Assembly: GCF_002797315.1 (NCBI RefSeq)
Contig: NZ_KZ454936.1
Span: forward strand, 1,931,645-1,995,644
From: Bacillus sp. FJAT-44742
Lineage (GTDB): Bacteria; Bacillota; Bacilli; Bacillales; Marinococcaceae
Direction: 5' to 3'
Length of the DNA stretch: 64,000 bases
In this document: in pieces, positions 56,065-64,000 of the stretch
How positions within the stretch are numbered: the stretch's first letter is position 1
Layout of the letters: every line of letters starts with the position of its first letter
Made by a program: the position numbers and the translations under genes
The notes under the pieces: model-generated
Told to the model about the DNA's origin: nothing
What the model saw: the letters and a program-made list of their open reading frames with translations, nothing else
Databases searched by the model: none

Positions 56065-58110
56065 CTAGTCAAGCTTTTCGCCATCCAGCACTCCTTCTTG
56101 TTCCAGAAATAAACGCAGAGGAGCAAACTGTTCTTCTTGCCAAAATTCATTGCTATTAACCAGTTTGGCCGCATCGTTTCTGGCTACTTCCAATGCCCTG
56201 TAATCATGAACCACATCAGCCATCTTAAATTCGGGCATGCCGCTTTGTTTCTGGCCAAAGAAATCGCCAGGCCCCCGAAGCTTTAAATCTTCTTCCGAGA
56301 GAACAAAGCCATCATTAGTTTCAGTCATAATCCTCATTCTTTCTTTGCCTGTCTCAGATTTCGGGTCAGCAATTAGAATACAATAGGACTGGTGCTCTCC
56401 CCGGCCGACACGACCACGCAGCTGATGAAGCTGGGCAAGGCCAAACCTTTCGGCATCATAGATAACCATCATCGTCGCATTAGGAACATTCACTCCTACC
56501 TCCACAACGGTAGTAGAAACAAGGATGTGAATCTCGTTTCTATCAAATCCAGTCATTACTTCTTCTTTTTCTTCATTCGAAAGCCTTCCATGAAGGAGCC
56601 CAACCTCATATCCCTGGTAAAAGTCTTTAAGCATTCCGTGGACTTCAATGACATTTTGCACATCCAGCTTATCTGATTCTTCAATAAGAGGACAGATAAC
56701 GTACGCCTGCCTTCCTTGATCTACTTCTTTTTGAACAAACCCGAGAACGCGCTCAAGCATGTGAGGCTTAGCCCAGTACGTTTCAATTGGCTTTCTCCCT
56801 GCAGGCATTTCATCAATGACAGAGACGTCCATATCCCCGTATACAGAAATAGCCAGAGTTCTCGGGATCGGGGTAGCGGTCATAAAAAGGACATCTGGTG
56901 TCTTGCCTTTTTCCTTTAATGCCCGGCGCTGCATGACGCCAAATCTATGCTGTTCATCTGTTATGACAAGCCCCAGACTGCTAAATTCAACACCTTCTTG
57001 TATTAAGGCATGAGTTCCTATTACGATTTGGATTTCCTTGCTTTTTAAAGCCTCATTGATTTCTCTTCTTGCTTTGGTTTTTGTTGATCCTGTTAAAAGT
57101 GCTATAGACAGCCCAGCAGGCTCCAACAGCTCCTGTAAGGAGCGATAATGCTGTTCGGCCAATATTTCAGTCGGAACCATTAAGGCAGACTGGTAACCAG
57201 ACAAAAAGGCGGTAAACATGGCTATAGCAGCCACCACCGTTTTCCCTGACCCCACGTCCCCTTGTAGAAGGCGATTCATTGAATACGGTGATTGGAGATC
57301 CTCAAGTATCTCTGCTGTCACTCGGTTTTGAGCGCCTGTTAATGGAAAGGGAAGCTTATTAATAAACTCGTCTACTTCCTTTTGTTCAAAGGTATGGACA
57401 ATCCCTTCCCGGGCCATTCGCTGTATTCTCTTGAACATTTGCATTTTCAATTGAAAGAGGAGAAATTCTTCATATATAATTCTTCTTCTTGCATGCTTTA
57501 ACGCTTCTCTGTCTTTAGGATGGTGAATATGAAAAAGTGTATTTTTTTTGGACGGCAGCTTATAGCGATCAAGAAATAACGGAGGCAGATTATCTTCGAT
57601 CATATCTCCAAACTGGCGATAGGCTGTTCGAATAAATCCCCGAAGCTGCTTCACTGTAACTTTTCCTCCAACAGAATATACAGGCTCAAGGGATGCTTCA
57701 GATTCCTTAGAACCCTTTTTATAGTCCTGCACGGTCATTTGCAGGCGGTTTTTGTCAATCTTTCCTGTGATCGTGAGCTCATCTCCGTTTTTTATTTGCT
57801 GTTTCACAAAAGGACGATTGAAAAAAACCGCTTTCACTAACACACCATTGGTCAGCACCCTCACGGAAACCCTGGACTTTTTCCTCCCAAAATACTGAAC
57901 AGAAGGTTCGCTTTGCACTACTCCTTGAATCGTGCCTCTTTCATCATGCTCAAGCTCTGTGACATCTTTTACTTCATAATCTTCATATCGATAGGGGTAA
58001 TATTCCAAAAGATCGTTCACAGAGTGAATGTGCAGAGCATTTAATTCTTTTTCTTTTTCTTCTCCGATTCCTTTCACCTTAGAAACGGGAAGACTTGGTA
58101 AGCCGGTCAT
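56065..58110 (-). CDS. recG: ATP-dependent DNA helicase RecG
   Basis: The 681-residue protein has an N-terminal wedge OB domain and superfamily 2 helicase motifs: GDVGSGKTVVA (Walker A), DEQHRFG, MTATPIPRTL and QLHQLRGRVGRG. It remodels stalled forks and Holliday junctions. The start overlaps the sdaAA stop by 4 bases. Confidence 0.98.
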   Translation of the reverse strand: MTGLPSLPVSKVKGIGEEKEKELNALHIHSVNDLLEYYPYRYEDYEVKDVTELEHDERGTIQGVVQSEPSVQYFGRKKSRVSVRVLTNGVLVKAVFFNRPFVKQQIKNGDELTITGKIDKNRLQMTVQDYKKGSKESEASLEPVYSVGGKVTVKQLRGFIRTAYRQFGDMIEDNLPPLFLDRYKLPSKKNTLFHIHHPKDREALKHARRRIIYEEFLLFQLKMQMFKRIQRMAREGIVHTFEQKEVDEFINKLPFPLTGAQNRVTAEILEDLQSPYSMNRLLQGDVGSGKTVVAAIAMFTAFLSGYQSALMVPTEILAEQHYRSLQELLEPAGLSIALLTGSTKTKARREINEALKSKEIQIVIGTHALIQEGVEFSSLGLVITDEQHRFGVMQRRALKEKGKTPDVLFMTATPIPRTLAISVYGDMDVSVIDEMPAGRKPIETYWAKPHMLERVLGFVQKEVDQGRQAYVICPLIEESDKLDVQNVIEVHGMLKDFYQGYEVGLLHGRLSNEEKEEVMTGFDRNEIHILVSTTVVEVGVNVPNATMMVIYDAERFGLAQLHQLRGRVGRGEHQSYCILIADPKSETGKERMRIMTETNDGFVLSEEDLKLRGPGDFFGQKQSGMPEFKMADVVHDYRALEVARNDAAKLVNSNEFWQEEQFAPLRLFLEQEGVLDGEKLD

Positions 58111-58994
58111 TTCTTATCAAGGGCGATGCCGAATATTTTTGTTTCCCACTCTCGCCCTGTCGGTGTTGCCGCCAGTCCACCCTGTGCAGTTTCACGAAGT
58201 GCTGACGGCATGACCTGGCCGATTTTATACATTGCCTCAATCACTTCATCGCAAGGAATACGGCTCTCTATTCCCGCTAGAGCCATATCGGCAGCCATTA
58301 ATGCAACTGCTGTCCCCGCAGCATTTCTTTTTACACAAGGAACCTCTACAAGACCAGCGACCGGATCACATACCAGACCTAATAAATTTTTTAACGTCAT
58401 CGCCATCGCTTCTGCACATTGGGAGGGAGAACCCCCGGCAAGCTCTACGGCTGCGGCCGCTGCCATGCCTGCAGCCGATCCTACCTCAGCCTGACACCCT
58501 CCTTCAGCTCCTGATATGGAAGCATTATTTGCTACAACCATTCCAAAAGCGCCTGCCGTTAACAAAAATCTCACTTTATCCTCTTTTGAAGCATTATATT
58601 TCCCGCTAAGAGCAAACATTGTCCCTGGAACCACTCCAGCCGAACCTGCTGTCGGTGTTGCACAAATGGTTCCCATTGCGGCGTTCACTTCATTTGTTGC
58701 CATCGCTTTACTTACAGCATCAAGTAAAAGGGGGCCTGAGAGTGTCTCATGATCAGCCATATAGGACTGAAGTTTAACCGCATCTCCACCGGTCAAACCA
58801 GATACAGAGGTAACAGACTCATTAATTCCCCGCTCGACAGCCTTTTCCATAACCTCTACGTTTCTTTCCATGTCTTTAAAAACTTGCTCCTTGGTCACTT
58901 TTTTAATCTCACACTCTTGTTCAAGCATCACTTGTGATATTGGTATTTTTTTTGATTCTGCTGCTTCGACAAGCTCAGCTGCATTTCTAAACAT
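58107..58994 (-). CDS. sdaAA: L-serine dehydratase alpha subunit
   Basis: The 295-residue protein has the iron-sulfur Cys ligands in CATPTAGSAG, GCQAEVG and LVCDPVAG. With SdaAB it converts serine to pyruvate and ammonia. The ATG at 58994 follows AGGGGTGAGAGG and matches the family start MFRN. Confidence 0.96.
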   Translation of the reverse strand: MFRNAAELVEAAESKKIPISQVMLEQECEIKKVTKEQVFKDMERNVEVMEKAVERGINESVTSVSGLTGGDAVKLQSYMADHETLSGPLLLDAVSKAMATNEVNAAMGTICATPTAGSAGVVPGTMFALSGKYNASKEDKVRFLLTAGAFGMVVANNASISGAEGGCQAEVGSAAGMAAAAAVELAGGSPSQCAEAMAMTLKNLLGLVCDPVAGLVEVPCVKRNAAGTAVALMAADMALAGIESRIPCDEVIEAMYKIGQVMPSALRETAQGGLAATPTGREWETKIFGIALDKK

Positions 58995-59007
58995 CCTCTC
59001 ACCCCTT

Positions 59008-59670
59008 TTAGTCATGAATTTTGGATACTTGTGTGACATACGTAATCTTTTCTATTTTTCTTAGTAAAGACGGTGTAATATCCTGATCTACCTCCAGCAC
59101 CATAAGTGCTTGTTCGCCTTTTTCTTTACGGGAGACTTCCATATGCCCAATATTAATCTTTTCTTTTGCCAGCTTTTCCGATACGTTTGCAATCACACCA
59201 AAATGGTCCTTATGAATGACAAGAATGGCTGGCTGTGTACCAGAAAGGCGAAGCTCAAAGCCATTTAATTCGGTAATTTCCACTTTGCCGCCTCCTATGG
59301 AAATGCCCACGAGTTCAATTTCTTTTTCCTTCGCTGCTAAACGAATTCTTACAGTATTGGGGTGATCTGTGATGGTTTCTTCCACAGAAAAACGAACAGT
59401 AACTCCTTGCTCTTTTGCTAGAGTCAATGATTGGGGAAGCCTTTCATCAAAGGTATCAAAGTCAAGCACGCCGCCCACGACAGCTACATCCGTGCCGTGG
59501 CCTTTATAGGTCCTGGCAAACGATCCATAAAAAAATATATCTGCTTGTTCAGGCGTGCTGCCAAACAGGGTTCTAGCCATTCTGCCAATTCTTGCAGCTC
59601 CAGCTGTGTGAGAACTCGATGGACCAATCATTACAGGTCCAATAATATCAAAGACGCTTCTATACTTCAC
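59008..59670 (-). CDS. sdaAB: L-serine dehydratase beta subunit
   Basis: The 220-residue protein begins (V/M)KYRSVFDIIGPVMIGPSSSH, the SdaAB signature. A C-terminal ACT domain (about 148-220) likely binds serine. The start is GTG at 59670 after AAAGGGGGG. It lies 13 bases before sdaAA. Confidence 0.96.
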   Translation of the reverse strand: MKYRSVFDIIGPVMIGPSSSHTAGAARIGRMARTLFGSTPEQADIFFYGSFARTYKGHGTDVAVVGGVLDFDTFDERLPQSLTLAKEQGVTVRFSVEETITDHPNTVRIRLAAKEKEIELVGISIGGGKVEITELNGFELRLSGTQPAILVIHKDHFGVIANVSEKLAKEKINIGHMEVSRKEKGEQALMVLEVDQDITPSLLRKIEKITYVTQVSKIHD

Positions 59671-59753
59671 TGTATGCCCCCCTTTTCTTTTCCCTGCATT
59701 TAGCAATTTACTATTTCCATTACACCCGTCGTTCTTCCTTCTGATCTGAGCGG

Positions 59754-59792
59754 GATAAAAAATATTCCTACCTGAAATTCAGGTAGGAATAT
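59754..59792 (-). terminator. Terminator after degV
   Basis: A perfect 14-base stem (59762-59775 with 59779-59792) and 3-base loop, then a T-run on the minus strand. It lies just after the degV stop. Confidence 0.9.
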
Positions 59793-59797
59793 GCATA

Positions 59798-60661
59798 TTA
59801 TTCAGCCTTTGTTACAGCTATAGATACAGTGCCCGGACCGACGTGAGAACCAATGACGGCTCCAATTTTTGTAATGACTTCACTTTTCACGTCGAATTTT
59901 TCCTGAATTTGCACAGCAATTTCTTTTGCTGTATCTTCAGCTACCGCATGAGAGATTCCGATATGGACAGGGGTATTCTTATACCCTTCTTCTATGGCTG
60001 AAAGGATCTTCGCTACAGCTTTCTTTTTTCCTCTGGCTTTATCATAGGGGTATACTTGTCCTTCTTCATTCACACTTAAGATCGGCTTCATTTTAAGCAA
60101 TGAGCCGATTAAGGCAGAAGCTTTTCCAATACGGCCGTTTTTTTGAAGATATTGAAGAGTATCCACCATGAAATAAACGTTCGTATCTTCAAGAAGCTCC
60201 CCCAGCTTCTTTTTACACTCCTCGAAACTGTGGCCTTCCTTTGCATACTGAGCCAGCATGACTACAATGATCCCGAGGGAATAAGAAGCTTTTTTCGAAT
60301 CTACTACTTCCACTTCTATCTTTTCGGCAACTTCACCTGCTGCAATGGTCGCAGCCTGATAAGTCCCGCTCATCTGGGAAGAAAGGTGAATAGAAAAGAC
60401 CTTTGTCTCCTCTCCATTTCTTTCTCTCAGACGTTCAAAAACGGTTTCAAACTCATAAGGTGTCGGCTGAGAAGTTGTGGGCACAGATTCATACTGCGGC
60501 AGCTTCTCATAAAACTGTTCAGGAGATAAATTTTCTCCGTCACGATAGGTTTCTTTCTGGTCAAACGTAACCTTTAATGGAATCACGGTAATACCAAGCT
60601 CTTTCGTCATGTGCTCGGGTATGTCTGCAGTACTATCGGTTACAATTTGTATTTGTGACAT
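59798..60661 (-). CDS. DegV family fatty-acid binding protein, FakB-like
   Basis: The 287-residue protein has the DegV signature: VTDSTADIP at the start, TTSQPTPYEF, HLSSQMSGTYQAA and VDSKKASYSLG. DegV proteins bind a fatty acid and present it to FakA for phosphorylation. It lies 34 bases after fakA, so a FakAB pair is likely. The lipid is not known. Confidence 0.92.
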   Translation of the reverse strand: MSQIQIVTDSTADIPEHMTKELGITVIPLKVTFDQKETYRDGENLSPEQFYEKLPQYESVPTTSQPTPYEFETVFERLRERNGEETKVFSIHLSSQMSGTYQAATIAAGEVAEKIEVEVVDSKKASYSLGIIVVMLAQYAKEGHSFEECKKKLGELLEDTNVYFMVDTLQYLQKNGRIGKASALIGSLLKMKPILSVNEEGQVYPYDKARGKKKAVAKILSAIEEGYKNTPVHIGISHAVAEDTAKEIAVQIQEKFDVKSEVITKIGAVIGSHVGPGTVSIAVTKAE

Positions 60662-60695
60662 AAAGGACCCCTTTCTGTACCTGTTTTGATGGGGC

Positions 60696-62396
60696 TTATT
60701 CTACTGCAATGATATAAGAATAAAGCGGCTGCTCCCCATTATGGACTTCTACTTCCACTTCATCATAATTTGCTTCGATGAACGTCGTGAGTTGTACTGT
60801 TATTTCCTCATCGGCACCTTCACCTTGAATCAATGTCACAATCTCTGCGTCCTCATCAATAATTTCCTTTAATAAAGACTTTGTTACCTCTGCAAGAGAA
60901 GAGCCAGATGAGACGATTTTCTTTTCAGCGATCCCCATAAAATCTCCTTCGCTGATTTCTTTCCCATCAATTGTCGTGTCCCTCACTGCATACGTAACCT
61001 GTCCAGTAGTCACTTCACCAAGCGCCTCTGTCATTGCTTCCTTATTTTCTTCCGGTGAAAGCTCGCTGTTAAATACAAACAAGGAACTTAATCCCTGAGG
61101 TACTGATTTGGTCGGTATACAAATTACATTTTTTTCGCTGACTTCAGCAGCCTGCTCTGCAGCCATGACAATATTTCCGTTATTGGGAAGGACGAAAATG
61201 TTTTCAGCATTTGTTTGCTCAATGGCTTTTACGATATCTTCTGTACTGGGATTCATCGTCTGCCCTCCAGGGATCACGACATCAGCTCCCAATCCTTTGA
61301 AAAGGTTTGCAATACCTTCGCCCATTGAAACCGTGACAATCCCATATTCCGCAGTTTCTGTCTCTTGAGACGGGTCCGCTTTCTTTCCTTCTTCCATAGA
61401 AGAGTGAGCTTCTTCATGTTCATGAAGAAGGGTTGTATGCTGCTCTCTCATGTTTTCAATCTTAATGTTTACCAATGAACCATGCTGCTGAGCTAAAGAA
61501 AGCACTTCTCCAGGGTGTTCTGCATGAATATGTACTTTTACTAAATCCTCGTCGCTTACTACAAGCAGAGAATCACCATGACGGCTTAACTCTTCCCTGA
61601 AAGCTGTCTCATCAAACGGATGCTGCTCTAATTTCTCTTCTTCAAATCTCACCATGACTTCTGTACAATACCCAAACTCAATATCTTCCGTGTTCATATG
61701 AGATTGAGCACTCTGATGATGTTCGACTTTAACAAGCTCGTCCATAGCAGGTTGGTTCACTCTTTCCGCTGGAACTGATTTTCCTTCCAAATTGGCGAGC
61801 ATTCCTTCATAAATATAGACTAATCCCTGTCCACCTGAATCAACCACTCCTACTTCCTTTAACACAGGAAGAAGTTCAGGGGTACGCTGTAAAGAAGCAT
61901 TGGCTTCCTTAATCACATCTTCAAGCACATCATGGACAGATTGTTTTTTCTTTGCAGATTTCTTTGCGGATCTTGCTGCATCTTTTGCCACAGTAAGAAT
62001 AGTTCCTTCTACAGGCTTCATCACAGCTTTATATGCTGTTTCAACACCGGTTTCAAACGCCTTTGCCAGCACAGGGCCATCTACTTCCTGCTGGCCCTCC
62101 AAACCTTTAGCAAAGCCACGGAAAAGCTGGGATAGTATCACCCCGGAGTTTCCTCTTGCTCCCATTAACAAGCCTTTGGAAAATGCCTTTGCAACTTCGC
62201 TGGCGGCTTCCCCGGGAGACTGCTTTACCTCCTTTACGCCGGAAGTAATCGTTAAGTTCATATTAGTGCCAGTGTCTCCATCTGGAACAGGAAAAACGTT
62301 AAGTGCGTCAACTTCTTTAACGTTTTGTCCTAATAAAGAAGCACCGTGGATAAACATCTCTCCAAGCTTCTTTCCGTCTATTGATCTTGCTGTCAC
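60696..62396 (-). CDS. fakA: Fatty acid kinase subunit FakA (YloV)
   Basis: The 566-residue protein has an N-terminal DhaL-type kinase domain (NVFPVPDGDTGTNM, GARGNSGVILSQLFRG), a middle domain and a C-terminal domain. FakA phosphorylates fatty acids bound to FakB (DegV). The acyl-phosphate can feed PlsX/PlsY, encoded nearby. The start is GTG with AGGAGGA upstream. Confidence 0.93.
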   Translation of the reverse strand: MTARSIDGKKLGEMFIHGASLLGQNVKEVDALNVFPVPDGDTGTNMNLTITSGVKEVKQSPGEAASEVAKAFSKGLLMGARGNSGVILSQLFRGFAKGLEGQQEVDGPVLAKAFETGVETAYKAVMKPVEGTILTVAKDAARSAKKSAKKKQSVHDVLEDVIKEANASLQRTPELLPVLKEVGVVDSGGQGLVYIYEGMLANLEGKSVPAERVNQPAMDELVKVEHHQSAQSHMNTEDIEFGYCTEVMVRFEEEKLEQHPFDETAFREELSRHGDSLLVVSDEDLVKVHIHAEHPGEVLSLAQQHGSLVNIKIENMREQHTTLLHEHEEAHSSMEEGKKADPSQETETAEYGIVTVSMGEGIANLFKGLGADVVIPGGQTMNPSTEDIVKAIEQTNAENIFVLPNNGNIVMAAEQAAEVSEKNVICIPTKSVPQGLSSLFVFNSELSPEENKEAMTEALGEVTTGQVTYAVRDTTIDGKEISEGDFMGIAEKKIVSSGSSLAEVTKSLLKEIIDEDAEIVTLIQGEGADEEITVQLTTFIEANYDEVEVEVHNGEQPLYSYIIAVE

Positions 62397-62421
62397 AACA
62401 GTTCCTCCTTACGTTCTCCTG

Positions 62422-62784
62422 CTAGGGATTAGTTACCCGGACTCCTTGAACGTAAACATTTACAGAGTCAACAGTTAATCCAAGCATTTGTTCAAGCTGG
62501 TACTTCACTTTAGTTTGTACATTATAGGCTACCTCAGAAATTTTCGTTCCATAGCTGACAATAATATACATGTCTATATGGATATCCTCTTCATCCTCTC
62601 GAATCACTACCCCACGGGAGAAATTCTCCTTCTTGATGAGGTCTGAGAACCCATCTTTTAACTGTTTTTGAGATGCCATACCAACGATACCGTAACAATC
62701 AATAGCAGCACCTCCTGCAATTGTTGCCACTACCTCTTTGGAAACGTCTATAGAACCTAGCTGTGAATTCATTTCAATAGTCAT
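62422..62784 (-). CDS. yloU: YloU, Asp23/Gls24 family protein
   Basis: The 120-residue Asp23-type protein (IAGGAAIDCYGIVGMASQKQLKDG, DEEDIHIDMYIIVSYG) is conserved next to fakA. The homologues are linked to the cell envelope; the function is not settled. The ATG at 62784 follows AGGAGG. Confidence 0.93.
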   Translation of the reverse strand: MTIEMNSQLGSIDVSKEVVATIAGGAAIDCYGIVGMASQKQLKDGFSDLIKKENFSRGVVIREDEEDIHIDMYIIVSYGTKISEVAYNVQTKVKYQLEQMLGLTVDSVNVYVQGVRVTNP

Positions 62785-62931
62785 ATCCATCCTCCTAAAG
62801 CAGTCTCAGTTTTTCAGCTACGGCTATTTTACTATACTCCACCATTTTTTAAAAGAAAATTCCTGCTGCCAAGGGGTTTTCCAAATAAATGGCTGTCAAG
62901 TATATTTCCTTGAAAAAAGAAATCTTCCTTA

Positions 62932-62960
62932 TTGCATAGAAGTCATCCATGTGCTAAGAT
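62932..62960 (+). promoter_or_regulatory. Candidate promoter of rpmB
   Basis: TTGCAT (62932-62937), 17 bases, TAAGAT (62955-62960) with an extended TGC before it, about 45 bases upstream of rpmB. Confidence 0.5.
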
Positions 62961-63008
62961 AATCAAGTATGATTGTTAGACAGTGGTAAGTACAAGGAGG
63001 TGCACGTC

Positions 63009-63197
63009 ATGGCTCGTAAATGCTACGTGACGGGCAAGGGACCAAAATCTGGTCACAACCGTTCTCATGCAAACAATGCCACAAAGCGTCGTTGGGGAGC
63101 TAACGTTCAAAAAGTACGCATTTTGGTTGATGGTAAACCTAAGCGTGTTTACGTTTCTGCTCGCGCTTTGAAATCCGGCAAAGTAACTCGCGTTTAA
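63009..63197 (+). CDS. rpmB: 50S ribosomal protein L28
   Basis: The 62-residue basic protein starts [20 protein letters not shown] and ends [11 protein letters not shown], the L28 pattern. It has a single Cys, so it is not the four-Cys zinc form. AAGGAGGTG precedes the ATG. It is divergent from yloU, as in B. subtilis. Confidence 0.98.
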   Translation: MARKCYVTGKGPKSGHNRSHANNATKRRWGANVQKVRILVDGKPKRVYVSARALKSGKVTRV

Positions 63198-63204
63198 TGA
63201 AAAC

Positions 63205-63223
63205 AAGCTTGTATTGCAAGCTT
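63205..63223 (+). terminator. Hairpin just after rpmB
   Basis: AAGCTTG and CAAGCTT form a perfect 7-base stem with a 5-base loop, 8 bases after the rpmB stop. The U-tract is weak; the stronger terminator is at 63283-63325. Confidence 0.45.
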
Positions 63224-63282
63224 TCTCGTTTACAGGATAAACGCAATGGATGAAACATGAATGAAGGAGAGCGTTCTGCTCT

Positions 63283-63325
63283 CATGTAAAAAAGCACCTC
63301 ATTTTCGCAGGTGCTTTTTTACATG
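63283..63325. terminator. Strong bidirectional terminator between rpmB and spoVM
   Basis: A perfect 17-base inverted repeat (63283-63299 with 63309-63325) around a 9-base loop, with six A and six T inside the arms. It serves convergent rpmB and spoVM. Confidence 0.93.
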
Positions 63326-63364
63326 GATTTAAAAGAGTGAATGCTTCTTTTCTCTCTTACTCCT

Positions 63365-63445
63365 TTACCCCTTTTTTAATGAATTGAGTACGGCCTTCAC
63401 TACTCCGCCCAAAAACTTTGGCAATTTAATTGTGTAAAACTTCAT
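63365..63445 (-). CDS. spoVM: Stage V sporulation protein SpoVM
   Basis: This 26-residue peptide begins MKFYTIKLPKFLGG and ends LNSLKKG. It matches SpoVM, an amphipathic helix that marks the convex forespore membrane and anchors SpoIVA for coat assembly. Pro9 (KLPKF) and the Gly pair are kept. A strong AGGAGGAG site lies 9 bases upstream. Its place beside rpmB is conserved. Confidence 0.96.
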   Translation of the reverse strand: MKFYTIKLPKFLGGVVKAVLNSLKKG

Positions 63446-63482
63446 TATTAGTCACTCCTCCTCTGAACCTGAATGGCCGTCA

Positions 63483-63698
63483 TCATAAAGATGAGAATAA
63501 GTCCTCAAGAGAGATTCTTTTATATGTATATTCAGCCCCCTTGAAAAAGTACATCTTTTTTTCCGACAGACGAGAAGGCATAAGCTCTTCAAACCCTTGA
63601 CCCCAATACTTTTTAAACCCTATTTCCCTTGCAAAGGATAAGCCTTTTACAGGAAGCGAAAGCTTTCGATTTGCAAAGAATACCGTGAACTCAACTCT
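63483..63698 (-). pseudogene. Coding-like open frame without a start codon between rpe and spoVM
   Basis: A 71-codon stop-free frame ends at TGA 63483-63485 and begins after an in-frame TAA. The residues look protein-like (FAREIGFKKYWGQGFEEL, KKMYFFKGAEYTYKR), but the only ATG is in the last 32 codons and has a weak ribosome site. It may be the tail of a lost gene. It shows no likeness to ThiN, the gene expected here. It could also be chance. Confidence 0.3.
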
Positions 63699-63729
63699 TT
63701 ATTGAAGTGATTTTAAGGAGACAAATAAT

Positions 63730-63770
63730 AAGAGGGTGTACCAAAAGTCTCGCTCTTGATACACCCTCTT
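63730..63770 (-). terminator. Terminator after rpe
   Basis: An 11-base perfect stem (63730-63740 with 63760-63770) around a 19-base loop, about 30 bases past the rpe stop. Confidence 0.75.
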
Positions 63771-63800
63771 TCATAACTTTGCTGCTTCTTTTCTTTGTCT

Positions 63801-64000
63801 CTATCCTCGAATAGCTGTGATGGCAGCTTTACGATCTTCCTCTTTATAAATAGCAGAACCGGCTACTAATACGTTCGCTCCTGCTTCTCGGCAAAGCCTG
63901 GCAGTCTCTTTATTTACTCCACCGTCTACTTCAATCTCAACAGAACGATCCACCTGCTCTGTCATTTTTCTAACCTCTCTGATTTTCGGGAGGACACTGT
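63801..64000 (-). CDS. rpe: Ribulose-phosphate 3-epimerase, C-terminal part only
   Basis: The last ~66 codons are in the window. They read PKIREVRKM, IEVDGGVN, AGANVLVAGSAIY and end DRKAAITAIRG, the Rpe C-terminus; the Asp in EVDGG is catalytic. It interconverts ribulose-5-phosphate and xylulose-5-phosphate. The N-terminal part lies beyond the right edge. Confidence 0.95.
   Translation of the reverse strand, partial: SVLPKIREVRKMTEQVDRSVEIEVDGGVNKETARLCREAGANVLVAGSAIYKEEDRKAAITAIRG

Larger units (their letters stand above)
63446..63800. other. Region between rpe and spoVM without an intact gene
   Basis: About 355 bases. They hold the spoVM ribosome site, the open frame at 63483-63698 and the rpe terminator at 63730-63770. 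B. subtilis has thiN (about 640 bases) here; it is absent. Confidence 0.8.

Overview
This window is from the chromosome of a motile, endospore-forming member of the Bacillaceae (Bacillota). The gene order is the classic Bacillus subtilis-type block from rpe and spoVM through the fatty-acid, smc, SRP, sucCD and codY genes into the long fla/che operon. A 26-residue SpoVM peptide, a FapR operator, SwrB and SwrD support this placement. Nearly all genes lie on the minus strand, so transcription runs from right to left. No rRNA, tRNA, CRISPR array, insertion sequence or prophage was seen.

Right part (64.0 to 51.1 kb, read leftward): the 3' end of rpe; a gap where B. subtilis carries thiN; spoVM; divergent rpmB on the plus strand; yloU (Asp23 family), fakA and a degV/fakB-type gene; sdaAB and sdaAA; recG; then fapR, plsX, fabD, fabG, acpP under a promoter with a FapR box; and rnc. 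A plus-strand yfkK-type gene (UPF0435) sits between rnc and smc.

Middle (50.8 to 25.1 kb): smc, ftsY, ylxM, ffh, rpsP, khpA, ylqD, rimM, trmD, rplS with an L19-type leader, lepB, rbgA, rnhB, ylqG, ylqH, a small gene resembling the first half of an alpha/beta-type small acid-soluble spore protein (SASP) behind a sigma-G-like promoter, sucC, sucD, dprA, topA, trmFO, xerC, hslV, hslU and codY. Several hairpin terminators and sigma-A-like promoters divide this stretch into short transcription units.

Left part (24.8 to 0 kb): one compact fla/che operon: flgB, flgC, fliE, fliF, fliG, fliH, fliI, fliJ, ylxF, fliK, flgD, a TIGR02530-type gene, flgE, swrD, fliL, fliM, fliY, cheY, fliZ, fliP, fliQ, fliR, flhB, flhA, flhF, flhG, cheB, cheC, cheD, sigD and the start of swrB. 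It encodes the basal body, hook, export apparatus, switch, placement GTPases, chemotaxis adaptation proteins and the flagellar sigma factor. cheA and cheW, which lie between cheB and cheC in B. subtilis, are absent.

The points most worth following up are the SASP-like small gene with its sigma-G-like promoter, the clean absence of cheA and cheW, the ylqG/ylqH pair that looks like a second FliK-like/FlhB-C-like set, the replacement of thiN by a short coding-like remnant, and a GC-rich repeat-like segment between dprA and topA. Promoter and terminator calls come from reading the sequence by eye. All functional names are homology judgements from memory, without database searches.
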